DNA from: Anastatus disparis
Taxonomy: Eukaryota > Arthropoda > Insecta > Hymenoptera > Eupelmidae
NCBI GenBank assembly: GCA_017163975.1
Contig: JAFFSR010000221.1
Span: 434,001 to 498,000 of the forward strand
Direction: 5' to 3'
DNA: 64,000 bases
Below the pieces are notes generated by a model. The model searched no databases and was not told the origin of the DNA. It saw only the letters and a program-made list of their open reading frames with translations. Made by a program: the position numbers and the translations under genes. This document shows, in pieces, positions 44,469 to 55,399 of this stretch. The stretch's first letter is position 1; each line of letters starts with the position of its first letter.

Positions 44469-46679
44469 ATGAAAATGCCTGAATTACACGACGCTGTATT
44501 CGAAGGTAACATTGAAAAACTTAAATGTTTTATTAATGAAGGGGAAGACATTAATGCAATAAATGATAATGGATTAAAACCACTTGACATAGCAATAATG
44601 AAAAATGATATTGATATAGTTAAATTTCTTTTGAGCGATACATTTAAAGATAAAATTGTGATCGATATGAATGTATGGCTGCGCGCAATTCGTGTTCAAG
44701 ATAATACTATTACATCATGTTTATTAAATAGTTTTGACCCGAAAATTTTGAATGTTGAAGATTCTGAAGGATTAAAACTTATTCATTATACGGTTATATA
44801 TAGATATGTTGATATGTTACGTTTTTTAATAAATCAAAATGTGGATATTGATAGCGTTGCGCTGAATGGATATACGCCATTACATTTTGCGATTATACAA
44901 GATGATAGAAATATTATGAAAATCCTCTTAGATAATAAAGCTGAACAAACTGTAAAAACAATAGATGGTAGTAATATTATACATTTGGCACTTAAACATC
45001 GGTCAATAAAATGTTTATCTATATTATTAAAATACTCAAAAATTAGTGTGAATGATCCAGTTACTAGTACTGGATTAACTGCACTAGGCATTGCAGTTGA
45101 AAAATGTGACAAAAGTATTGTGGAAAAGTTAATAAGATCAGGTGCTTCTCTAGATTGTAAAGATAATAATAATAGAAATTTGTTACACATTGCTGTTGAA
45201 CAAGGTAAAAAAGGCATGGTCAAACTATTTTTAAAAGAGGGAATTGATGTTAATGCTGTTACCGAAGAAAAATGCACTCCACTTGAAATTGCTCTTACAC
45301 GCAGGAATGAAGTAATAGTTAAAATTATTTTAAATTACAACCCAGATGTAACCATAAAAAATAAAGACGGTTTGTGTCCATTGTTTACTGCTATTAAGTA
45401 TAAGTGCTGTAGTATAGAACTGTTTTCATTACAAAGTGATTTAAATGTAGTAACTAACGATAACTCATCTATACTTCATTATGCTCTTCAGTTCAATGAT
45501 GATTATATTATTCATAATTTATTAGAGAAAGATATAAGTTTCACGCAGAATATTTTTGGAGAACATCCTTTACATATTGCTTGTCAATACTGCAATGAAA
45601 AAATTTTATCAAAAATTTTAAATAAAAATGTTAATGTTAATGTAAAAACTATTGATGGTTCAACACCACTTCATTATGCTGTAAAGTATTATAGGATATA
45701 TAACGTTCCTCCACTTCCAAACTATGGGGCTGATATAAATGCTGAAAAAAATAAAAATGAAACTCCATTACATTTTGCTATGAAAAATCGACCACTACCT
45801 ATATTTGTAGAGATGTTACTAAAAAATGGAGCCGATCCGAATCATATTGCTGATGATAAAACCACCCCTTTGCATTGGGCTATTGTGAACCAAAATGAAG
45901 AGCAAATTTGTTTTCTAATAGAGTATGGAGCTAATATGAATAAAGTAAATGGAAATAATGATAATTGCTTGCATGTAGCCTTTAAAAATAGTTGCAGTGC
46001 TTTCATTTATAGATTTTTAAATTTAAGTATAAAAAATGGAGTGGATGTTAATGGTCTAAATAAAGATAATGAAACACCATTAAATTTGTGTATACAAAAC
46101 ATTAATGGTTGCTTTGGAGATTACATCTACTCTCTTATAGATGCTGGTGCAGTTTCAAAAAGAAATAAATATAATGAAACTCCAACTCATATAGCGATTA
46201 AGCATCAAGCTTATTCTATGATAAAATATTTATTTAACATGGAACCAGAAATTCTAGCTCAAACAAATGATGGCCAAAGTATTTTACATTATGCTGTCAA
46301 GTACTACAATGAAAATAATAAACCTTCATATTTACGAAATGACTATGAAAAAACAATTGATTTTCTACTTATAAAGACAAAAGACATGGTCAATTCTAGT
46401 GACAATAAAGGACAAACTCCATTACACATTGCTGTATCAAGAGGATTCATAAAAATAGTAGATAAATTGTTGAATAATGAAGCTGACATTAATGCTAAGG
46501 ATAACAAAAAGTATACACCTTTGCATTATGCAGTTGAAGCTGAAAACATAGAAATGACTAAATTTTTACTTAAAAAAGGTGCATCATTGAATCATGATGT
46601 TTCAATATTCGATCTTGCAGCGAAAATCAAGAATCAGCATATTTATAAGATTCTTTTAATGTATTACATTGATCATTAA
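44469..46679 (+). CDS. ANK2: intronless 736-aa ankyrin-repeat protein
   Basis: A close paralog of ANK1 (about 80 % identical by eye along the whole length) with the same order of ~20 ankyrin repeats and the same C-terminus (LLMYYIDH). The frame opens MKMPELHDAVFEGNIEKL; the family start is the second methionine (44475), so translation may begin at either ATG. Clear repeats include 'NGYTPLHFAIIQDD', 'DGSTPLHYAVKYY', 'KTTPLHWAIVNQN' and 'KKYTPLHYAVEAEN'. No other domain is seen. Differences from ANK1 concentrate between residues about 490 and 640. The retained frame over 2.2 kb of AT-rich DNA argues for selection and hence a working protein. Confidence 0.93.
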   Translation: MKMPELHDAVFEGNIEKLKCFINEGEDINAINDNGLKPLDIAIMKNDIDIVKFLLSDTFKDKIVIDMNVWLRAIRVQDNTITSCLLNSFDPKILNVEDSEGLKLIHYTVIYRYVDMLRFLINQNVDIDSVALNGYTPLHFAIIQDDRNIMKILLDNKAEQTVKTIDGSNIIHLALKHRSIKCLSILLKYSKISVNDPVTSTGLTALGIAVEKCDKSIVEKLIRSGASLDCKDNNNRNLLHIAVEQGKKGMVKLFLKEGIDVNAVTEEKCTPLEIALTRRNEVIVKIILNYNPDVTIKNKDGLCPLFTAIKYKCCSIELFSLQSDLNVVTNDNSSILHYALQFNDDYIIHNLLEKDISFTQNIFGEHPLHIACQYCNEKILSKILNKNVNVNVKTIDGSTPLHYAVKYYRIYNVPPLPNYGADINAEKNKNETPLHFAMKNRPLPIFVEMLLKNGADPNHIADDKTTPLHWAIVNQNEEQICFLIEYGANMNKVNGNNDNCLHVAFKNSCSAFIYRFLNLSIKNGVDVNGLNKDNETPLNLCIQNINGCFGDYIYSLIDAGAVSKRNKYNETPTHIAIKHQAYSMIKYLFNMEPEILAQTNDGQSILHYAVKYYNENNKPSYLRNDYEKTIDFLLIKTKDMVNSSDNKGQTPLHIAVSRGFIKIVDKLLNNEADINAKDNKKYTPLHYAVEAENIEMTKFLLKKGASLNHDVSIFDLAAKIKNQHIYKILLMYYIDH

Positions 46680-47680
46680 TGTACTCTTACATTTCCATTT
46701 GATGTTTTTCACGATATTATTTGCATGTATACAGTCGTAATTAATAAAATTCTAAATTTTTAATGAAAATTTGTTTAATATTTGTATTTATTCAATCGAA
46801 TAAATTTATTTAATATTTTTTTTATTTTATTTTATACATGGGCAATTTTTGCCCTTTTTTATTAAATATACATATAAGATAGCACAGCTGACGTATTATT
46901 TAACGTTGTGTCAACCCACGGCAAAGTCAGTGAAAAGCGACCAGACGGGGAATTGATTTCTTGTCAAGAAGATTACGAGTACCGCGCCTTAGCCACTACT
47001 TGAATCTTATTTAATTTTTCTTCTGTAAGCCAATCGAAAGAATACAATTTATTTTTAAATAGTATACTATAGTGCTTTAGAATTTCTCGAGTTTGTGATT
47101 TGATCGGTTACGTTTTGGAATTACGCAAAGTATACATCTTATTTGGATATCATATTTTACCTTTGTCAATATAATGCTAAATTTGTGCCGAATTAATATT
47201 CCGTAAATAAGACTGCGATTGCTTGCATTAAAATTTCAGAAAATTTATTTTGCTTCATTATTATTTTACTTTATTTTTTCATGTAAAATTTGAACTTAAA
47301 AACATGATTATTTATAATGTATTATTTTAAGATTAATTTTTTTATCTATATGTCACAACCCTGATGGCAAAGCAAAATAATAATGAATTTAAAAATACAA
47401 AATATTTAATAACATGTAAAAAGCATTGTTATTAAATATTGACATTACAATAATTGTAATGCAAATATTTAATAAAGTGAACGAATTTTTTACGAATCAT
47501 AAATAATTATTGCTTTTTGTAATTGAATAAAATAAGAATTTCTAGCAAATATCTTCAGTAAGTAAGCACGTATTAACGCAAAAATTGCCCTTCAACACTG
47601 ATATAAAAAAAAAATTACAAATATATAAGAATTTGAAACTTTTATAATATATTGTTTATAATATCAATAACAAATTAATT
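46680..47680 (+). repeat. ANK2 3' flank with unrelated insert
   Basis: The first ~150 bases match the ANK1 3' flank. A tRNA-like SINE follows (46838-47010). Then 47040-47560 resembles 53835-54170 after ANK4 ('CAGAAAATTTATTTTGCTTC', 'TTATTTTTTCATGTAAAATT'). Confidence 0.6.
46838..47010 (-). mobile_element. Second tRNA-derived SINE type (single copy)
   Basis: On the minus strand 'GTAGTGGCTAAGGCGCGGTA' contains a perfect A-box pattern (TGGCTAAGGCG), followed by 'GTAATCTTCTTGACAAGAAA' and a weak B box 'AAATCAATTCCCC'. The body then ends in an A-rich tail (about 46815-46845 on +). It differs from the main SINE family in both head and body. The head suggests a Leu/Ser-like tRNA ancestor. Confidence 0.55.
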
Positions 47681-49451
47681 TAAAAGTATAATATGATCAT
47701 TTCAAACAGAAGACAAAATTACAAAAAATATAACTCAAACAGATTGATTAATTAAATTTCAACCATATTGAGCAGCGATTAATTACATTACCAATGGCAC
47801 AGTATATCGGCGGTAGCGAAGAAAAAAGTGTTATTCTATTTTTTTCTAAGATAGGTCATGTGTCCCGATTACTGTGCCTGAACCTAATTCTGTGCTTTAC
47901 ATGTATTTAAACGGAAAGCACAGAATAATGTTCAGACACAGTAACCGGTACTCATACCCTAAGTGTTTTTTCATTTTTGGCTGAAAACTGATATTGTTTC
48001 ATTTTGAGTTTAAGAAAAGTGTTATTTCAGAAGAGATTTCTTTTTTTTCAAATTTTGTAGCAATAACACTCACGAAATAAATTAATGACAAAAATAAATA
48101 AATTAATAAAATTATTTATTAGAAAAGATTAATTTGTAAATTAATTTTAAAATATATCAAAATTATAAATAAATTAATAAATTTCCCAAGTAACATTTTT
48201 TACTCCATTTAATTAAATTAATGCATTCAAATGCATAAATTACTAAATTTATTTCATTTTTATAGTGAAATATTATTTTAATTAATTTATTTATTTATTG
48301 ATTTAAAATTTTTTTATTTTAATAAATAAAAAATTCAGTATTTATTTTATTAAATTAAATAATTCATTGAATCATTTATTTAATTTATTTTGCTTTTGCA
48401 ATTAACTTGCTCAGGGTTGTAACTACACAATTTAAAAAGATGAAATTTCTTCTGAAATAACACTTTTTTTCAATTCAAAGTACGAAGATCCCTCTTTAAA
48501 GCCAAAATCAAAATCACTCCTCTTTTTGACTTGAAATGAAATAGCACCCTTTTTCCGCAATCGTTGATATCTCACGTTTATCTATTACAGAAAAGAAAAA
48601 TTTTTAGCTAAGAATACTTTATGAGAAATTATTAAATTTCAAGAACAGGAAGTGGCTTTTGAAATTTTATAAAATATTTTAATAAATGTTATGCTATTGA
48701 AGTTTTTTTTTATTTAACGTCGCTGTACTTATGTTATCATTGCGATGCTAATTAGCGACGGAGCTGATCAGTGTGTTTGTGAACAAAACACGTGCAAGGC
48801 ACAGTGGTTATATCCATTGGCCGCTGAGAGCGGGATTCGAACTTAAGATTGCGAATTTATCGCTCTACCGAGTGAGCCACTGAGATTTCTTCTAACGATG
48901 AATTTTAATATAGTTTATTTTATCATATTATAATATATATTGAAAGTAATTTGGAAAATATTTTGAATTATAATTGAATTATTTTTATTTCTATATGAGC
49001 TGTTGATTATAAGATATGAAAAATAGTTGATGAAACAACTACAAATAAGTAAAATTCATTTATTTTTAATTGTTTCAAGTATTCAAAGACAGTTGTTCAT
49101 CCGATATCGAATTTCGGAACGCTAGCAGACCGGATTTTGAGTATAAAAAAGTAGAGAGCCACAAGTGGCTCCAACTTCAAGCAATAAATTTAATGTTTAA
49201 AAAAATAAGTTGGTAGCCATCATCGCGTTATACTTTCAACCGACTATAGTCAACAAATAATATTCTTTGCTATAGTTCTTGCATTTAAGATTTGTTTATA
49301 GTACTTCAATAATTAAAAGAAACTATACTGTTTTATTAACAGATTTATTGTTTGCTGATATTGTAATTGCAAATGTCTTAAATGTATTAAAACAATCATA
49401 AGTATAGAAGTTAACAAAGACGCTTATAACAATTCATAAAAGACGATAAAA
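47680..49451 (+). promoter_or_regulatory. ANK3 duplicated 5' flank, SINE-interrupted
   Basis: The longest flank version: 47690-48370 matches 1-540 in reverse, and 48420-49451 matches the other units. 'AGTTAACAAAGACGCTTATA' lies just before the gene. The SINE at 48696-48890 interrupts it relative to ANK1 (18475) and ANK4 (50440). Confidence 0.65.
48696..48890 (-). mobile_element. tRNA-derived SINE, copy h
   Basis: Minus strand: 'AGTGGCTCACTCGGTAGAGC' head near 48885, 'AAGTTCGAATCCCGCTCTCA' B box, and body with 'CACGTGTTTTGTTCACAAAC' and 'GCTAATTAGCATCGCAATGA', ending 'CAGCGACGTTAAATAAAAAA'. It is well preserved. Paralogous ANK flanks lack it. Confidence 0.92.
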
Positions 49452-50096
49452 ATGCCTGAATTACACGATGCTGTATTCGCAGGTAGCATAGAAAAACTTA
49501 AATGTTTTATAAATGAAGGAGAAGACATAAATGCAAAAAATGAGAATGGATTAAAACCACTTGACATAGCGATAATGAAAAATGATACTGAAATAGTTAA
49601 ATTTCTTTTGAGTGATACATTTGAAGATAAAATTGTAATTGATATGAACGTATGGTTACAAGCTATTTGTGTTCAAGATAATACAATCACATCATGTTTA
49701 TTAAATAATTTTGAACCTACAATTTTGAAAGATAAAGATTCACAAGGATTAAATCTTGTTCATCATACAGTTATTTATAGATATGTTGATATGTTACGTT
49801 TTTTAATACGTCAGAAAGTGGATATTAATAGCGTTACCTTAAATGGATATACACCTTTACATTTTGCAGTGGTACAGAATGACACAAATATTATGAAAAT
49901 TCTCTTGGATAATGGTGCTGAAGTATGTACAAAAACATTAGATGGTAGTAATGTCATTCATTTAGCAGTGAAACATCATTCAGTAAATTGTTTAAAAATA
50001 ATTTTTAAAGTATTTTTTAACAGAAAAGTTGAGCACTGTCACAGCGATCGCGAGAACAAAAGTGTTATCTCATTTTTAATCAAAATTATTTATTGA
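49452..50096 (+). pseudogene. ANK3: broken ankyrin gene, 214-codon frame
   Basis: Residues 1 to about 182 match ANK1 and ANK4 closely (MPELHDAVFAGSIEKLKCF, 'NGYTPLHFAVVQND', 'DGSNVIHLAVKHHS'), covering the first five ankyrin repeats. From about nt 50010 the sequence is no longer ANK. It becomes the 5' flank of the next unit ('CACTGTCACAGCGATCGCG', 'AAAAGTGTTATCTCA'), read through for ~30 non-ankyrin codons to a stop. The remaining ~550 codons are gone. Unequal exchange or deletion between tandem units would produce exactly this join. The short frame might still be translated, but it is most simply a pseudogene. Confidence 0.88.
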
Positions 50097-50898
50097 CTTT
50101 TTATTAAATTAATCAAGTCATTAAATTATTTAATTTATTTTACTTTTGAAATTAATTAACTTCGGGGTGTCACCACAAAATTAAAAGAATTAAATCCCTT
50201 TTGAAATAACACTTTTCTTCAACTCAAAATGAAACGACACTTCTTTCAAGCCGAAATTGAAATCACGCCTCTTTTCGACCGAAAATGAAATAGCACTATT
50301 TCTCCGCAATCATTGACATCTCACATTAATGTGTTAAAGAATAAAAAGATTTTGAGCTAAAAATATTTCATGAGAATTTATTAAGTCTTAAGAAAACATA
50401 TTAAAGTTCTTTATTAAAATTTATTGTTAATGAACTTTAATATAGTTTATTTTACAAAATTATAACTATAACATATATTGAAATTAATTTTAAAAATATT
50501 TTTAATTTTAATTGAAATATTTTATTTTTTATAAGTTCTCTATAATATATTAAAAAATAATTGATGAAATAACTAAAAATAAGTAAAATTAATTTATTTT
50601 TGTTTCAAGTATTCAAAGACTGATGGAACGTCTCACGAAACGCAACCGCATTTTGAAAAAGTGAGGGCGCCAGCAGTGGTTCCAACTTGCAGCAATAAAA
50701 AAGATGTTTAAAAAAATACGTTGGTGAATTTATCACGTCATATCATACTTTCAACCGACTATACTTCTTGCATACAGTTATTTTTAAGAAAATAAGACTG
50801 ACGTTGTTAACAGATTTTGATATTATAATGGCAAAGGTTTTAAATGTGTTAAAATAATCTTAATTGTTGAGTGTAAATAAAAAAGTTAACAAAGACGC
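50040..50898 (+). promoter_or_regulatory. ANK4 duplicated 5' flank
   Basis: Contains the family words 'TTCAAGTATTCAAAGACTGA' (50606), 'ATACGTTGGTG' (50716) and 'AGTTAACAAAGACGCTTGCT' (50884). It begins directly at the ANK3 break. Confidence 0.65.
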
Positions 50899-53190
50899 TT
50901 GCTTATATATAAACAATTTATAAAAATGCCTAAATTACACGACGCTGCATTCGCCGGTAACATAGAAAAAATTAAATGTTTTATAGATATAGGAGAAGAC
51001 ATAAATGCAAAAAATGAGAACGGATTAAAAGCACTTGATATAGCGATAATGAAAAATGATATTCAAATAGTTAAATTTCTTTTGAGTGATAAATTAAAAA
51101 ATAAAATTGTGATCGATATGAATGTATGGCTGCGTGCAATTCGTGTTCAAGATAATACTATTACATCATGTTTATTAAATAATTTTGACCCGAAAATTTT
51201 GGAAGTTGAAGATTCTGAAGGATTAAAACTCATTCATTATACGGTTATTTATAGATATGTTGATATGTTATGTTTTTTAATACTTCAGAAAGTGGATATT
51301 AATAGCGTTGCACTAGATGGATGTACACCTTTACACTTTGCAGTGGTACAGAATGACACAAATATTATGAAAATTCTCTTAGATAATGGTGCTGAGGTAT
51401 GTACAAAAACATTAGATGGTAGCAATGTGATACATTTAGCAGTGAAACATCAATCATTAAATTGTTTAAATATGTTATTAAAATATAAAAAAATTGGCAT
51501 AAACGATCAGGTCACTAGTACTGGATTAACTGCTCTTGGCATTGCAATTGAAAAATGTGACAAAAATATTATTGTAGAAAAGTTGATGAGATCAGGTGCT
51601 ACTTTAGATTGTAAAGATAACAATGATAGAACTTTACTGCATATTGCTGTTGAACAAAGTAAAATAGATATGGTCAAATTTCTTTTACAAAAAGGAATGG
51701 ATGTTAATGCTACTACAAAAGAAAAATGTACTCCACTTGAAATTGCTCTTACATGTAGAAATGATAAAATTGTAAGGATTATTTTAGATTATAATCCAGA
51801 TTTAAATATAAAAAGTAAAGATGGTTTGTGTCCATTGTTTACTGCTATCAAGTATGAGTGTTGTAGTATAGAATTGTTTTCATTGCAAACTGATTTAAAT
51901 ATAGTGACTAATGATAGCTCATCTATACTTCATTATGCTCTTCAATTCAATGACAATTACATTATTAATAATTTATTGGAAGAGGATATAAAGTTTACGC
52001 AGAACATTTTTGGAGAGCATCCTTTACATATTGCTTGTCAATATTGCAATGAAATAATTGTATCCAAAATTTTAAATAAAAATGTTGATGTTAATGTAAG
52101 AACTATAGATGGTTCAACGCCACTTCATTATGCTACAAAATATTTTAGGACGTATAATGTTCCTCCACTTCTAAATTATGGGGCTGATATTAATGCTGAA
52201 AATAATAAAAAGGAAACGCCATTATATTTTGTGGTCAGAAGAGCACTACCTATGTTTGTAGAGATGTTATTAAAAAATGGAGCTGATCCGAGTCATGTTG
52301 CTGATGATGAAACAACCCCTTTGCACTGGGCTATTGGATATGATAATGAATCTGTAGCTTCCATTCTAATAAAGTATGGAGCTAATATTAATAAAGTTAA
52401 TGGAAATAATGATAATTGCTTGCATTTAGCATTGAAATATGGTTGTCATTTATTCTTATATCGATATTTAGATTCAAAAGATAAATGTTTAATACATGGA
52501 ATGAATGTTAATGGTCTAAATAAAGATGATGAAACACCATTAGAATTGTCTTTAAGAAACGGTCACTGGTATATAATACGCTATATCAAATCACTTGTGG
52601 AAGCTGGTGCAGTTTTAAAAAGAAATAAACATAATGAAACTCCAACTCATATAGCTATTAAAAATTTAAGTATTAAGAGTGATCTGACAACTATTAAATG
52701 TCCAATAACTATTACGGGAGACTCAACTATTATAAAATATTTATTTAATTTGGAATCAGAAACCAAAGCTCAAACAAATGACGGACAAACTTTTTTACAT
52801 TATGTAGTTAAGTATTACAATGAAAATAAATCTTCATGTGAATCACTAAATGAATCTGAAAAAACATTTGATTTTCTACTTGCAAAGACAAAAGACATGA
52901 TCGATTCTAGAGACAATAAAGGTCAAACTCCGTTACACATAGCTGTAAAAAGAGGATTCATAAATATAGTAAAAAAATTATTGAATAATAAAGCTAATAT
53001 AAATGCTAAGGATAACAAAAAGTATACACCTCTGCATTATGCCATTGAGGCTGAAAACATGGATTTGACTATATTTTTAATTAAAAAAAAAGCATCATTA
53101 AATCATGATATTTCAATATTTGACCTTGCAGCTAATATTAAGAATCAACATATTTATAGAATTCTTTTAAAGTATTGTATTGATCATTGA
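50899..53190 (+). CDS. ANK4: intronless 763-aa ankyrin-repeat protein
   Basis: The third full-length family member. The frame opens ten codons upstream of the family start (MPKLHDAAFAGNIEKIKCF begins at 50926), and the downstream ATG is likelier. About 20 ankyrin repeats follow, such as 'DGCTPLHFAVVQND', 'DGSTPLHYATKYF', 'ETTPLHWAIGYDN' and 'KKYTPLHYAIEAEN', ending LLKYCIDH. It is longer than its paralogs because of a ~20-residue insertion between two late repeats ('SIKSDLTTIKCPITITGDS', about residues 593-612). No extra domain is seen. Like its relatives it is presumably a cytosolic or nuclear binding scaffold, with partner unknown. Confidence 0.93.
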   Translation: MLIYKQFIKMPKLHDAAFAGNIEKIKCFIDIGEDINAKNENGLKALDIAIMKNDIQIVKFLLSDKLKNKIVIDMNVWLRAIRVQDNTITSCLLNNFDPKILEVEDSEGLKLIHYTVIYRYVDMLCFLILQKVDINSVALDGCTPLHFAVVQNDTNIMKILLDNGAEVCTKTLDGSNVIHLAVKHQSLNCLNMLLKYKKIGINDQVTSTGLTALGIAIEKCDKNIIVEKLMRSGATLDCKDNNDRTLLHIAVEQSKIDMVKFLLQKGMDVNATTKEKCTPLEIALTCRNDKIVRIILDYNPDLNIKSKDGLCPLFTAIKYECCSIELFSLQTDLNIVTNDSSSILHYALQFNDNYIINNLLEEDIKFTQNIFGEHPLHIACQYCNEIIVSKILNKNVDVNVRTIDGSTPLHYATKYFRTYNVPPLLNYGADINAENNKKETPLYFVVRRALPMFVEMLLKNGADPSHVADDETTPLHWAIGYDNESVASILIKYGANINKVNGNNDNCLHLALKYGCHLFLYRYLDSKDKCLIHGMNVNGLNKDDETPLELSLRNGHWYIIRYIKSLVEAGAVLKRNKHNETPTHIAIKNLSIKSDLTTIKCPITITGDSTIIKYLFNLESETKAQTNDGQTFLHYVVKYYNENKSSCESLNESEKTFDFLLAKTKDMIDSRDNKGQTPLHIAVKRGFINIVKKLLNNKANINAKDNKKYTPLHYAIEAENMDLTIFLIKKKASLNHDISIFDLAANIKNQHIYRILLKYCIDH

Positions 53191-53514
53191 TGTATTTTTA
53201 TGATTTTCATTTAAAAATATTTTTGACGAAATTATTTACATTATACAGTTGTAATTAATAAAACTTCTGTTTTTCAATAAAAATTCTGATTTTCAATAAA
53301 AATTTTGATCATAACGCTGCTGCGCTCCTTAAATATTTTTATTACTTCTATTAGATTATTTTTAATTACAAATCAATTATAAATTTAATATATAATTTTT
53401 TAATGATCATTTATAAATTTTTTTAAATAATCAATAATTTTCAAATTAATATAAATATTCCATTCGCTATTTTTTTATCATCAATCAAAATCATCAATAG
53501 AATAATTCTTTATA

Positions 53515-53575
53515 GGATGAAGATAGATTTTTTTATTATCAATAAACAAATCTAGCTTCATCCTAAAAATTATCA
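53515..53575. repeat. Short inverted repeat
   Basis: 'GGATGAAGATAGATTT' and 'AAATCTAGCTTCATCC' face each other across a 20-base AT-rich loop. It is probably a small MITE remnant. Confidence 0.55.
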
Positions 53576-53581
53576 AATACC

Positions 53582-53785
53582 ATTTTTTTTAAATTTAACG
53601 TCGCTGTATTTATCCTATTATTGCAATGTTAATTAGCAATTTGTCAGTGTGTTTGTGAACAATGCACATCTAACAAACAGTGGTGCTTGTGTCAACGAGC
53701 CGCTAAGAGCGGGATTCGAACTCGGAACTTCGAGATTACGAATCCATGGCACTACTGGATGAGCCACTGACAACCTCGAATTTAT
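53582..53785 (-). mobile_element. tRNA-derived SINE, copy i
   Basis: Minus strand: 'CAGTGGCTCATCCAGTAGTG' head, 'GAGTTCGAATCCCGCTCTTA' B box, body with 'GTGCATTGTTCACAAACACA', ending 'CAGCGACGTTAAATTT'. It is bracketed by TTATCAAATA at 53570-53579 and 53786-53795, a target-site duplication. Confidence 0.9.
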
Positions 53786-54634
53786 TTATCAAATAACTAA
53801 TACAATAAAGCCTAATAAATAACCGCACATACGACTTGTATCTAAAGGCTGAAGATTGTAAATACGCAAATTATATGTATAATTGGGTATTTTATATTTC
53901 ACTTCTGACAATATATGCGATATTCTTGCCGGATATTAAAAAGAAAAATTATAAGTACATACTTCATGAGACTGCAATTGCATTAAAATACAAAAGATTT
54001 ATTATTTCAGAAAATCCATTTTGTTTTATTTTTGTTACTTTATTTTTTCATGCAAAATTTGAATGTATTTTAATGTAAATATTTAACAAATTAAAAATGT
54101 TTTTTATGAATCATAAACAATTATTGCACTTATTGTAAAAATAAGAAAATTAACAAATATCTTCATGAAGATATTTGTTAATAATTAATAAATAAATTAC
54201 CACTGCAGTGTTAATTTATTAATTTTTTTCTCGTATAAATTAGATATATTAATATTTGTGTTAAAAATATACATGAATTTGATTTTACGAGCTTTTAATA
54301 TTTTTCCCATGATTTTCTAAATAAGCACTAGATTAATTTGAACTTTTAAATATTTTTAATTTATGATGGTTTAAATTATAGATTTACAAGTTGTCACATA
54401 AAATTAATTGTAATTATATAGAATATTAATCTTTAAATGCATTAAACTATTTTTGATATCAATAAAACTTATTTGAATTGATAAAAAAAATCTGGATAAT
54501 TTAAAATATTTAGTAACCATTTGAAAAATTTTTAAATGATTTTAAAATTTCTTACAATATTATTAAATATAATTTTTTAAATTTCTATTAAATAATCCAA
54601 ATTTTGGAAAATTGAGCTGATCTAATAAAAATAA

Positions 54635-54785
54635 TAATCAAATAATAATAATATAATAATAATATAATAATAATAATAATAATAATAATATAATAATAAT
54701 AATAATATAATAATAATAATAATAATAATAATATAATAATATAAAAATAATAATAATATCTAATAATAATAATAATCTAATCAAA
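54635..54785. repeat. (AAT)n microsatellite
   Basis: About 150 bases of AAT/ATA triplets with a few interruptions. Frames through it encode only low-complexity tyrosine/isoleucine runs. Confidence 0.9.
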
Positions 54786-55399
54786 GCAATAAATAAATTT
54801 AAGAAAGAAAATAAGTATCCTGTATTGGACATTATTTTTCTTCGGCTTCACCCTGATTTTGTTTCTTAAAATTATTTATTAATTTAATAATATTTATGAA
54901 TATTTAACTTTTCAAGATCATATTAGTGACTGAACTTGGATGCAATCATCAGCGGTTATTTTAATTGATATTCAGATATTATTTTTAATTAGATTCAATA
55001 TAATCAAGTTTAAAGTTCAACTTTGTCAGAATTGAAATGTGCATAAATCATCAGAATCTACCTGTTGGTTTACTTAAAAACAAAATGCTACATAAAAAGG
55101 ACAAATTTATAAATGATTTATGTAATGAATTTTTGTCACAATGTGACGACATTCCGTATATACAGTGGTATAAAAAAACTCGTAAAATTAAGTTACTCCC
55201 TTTCTTCTTTGAATAAAAAATAAAAGAAAAACAAATCCACCTATAGTTTATAGAACATTAAATAATCGCATAAATATATATCATTAAAATCTTGAATTTC
55301 AATCGTGTATTACGTCGCGAGCGCAGTAACACAACGGATACGCGAATCGAGGCCTCTCTTATGATTCTCTTTTTAACCCTTTCTCCCCCTTCCTCTTTT

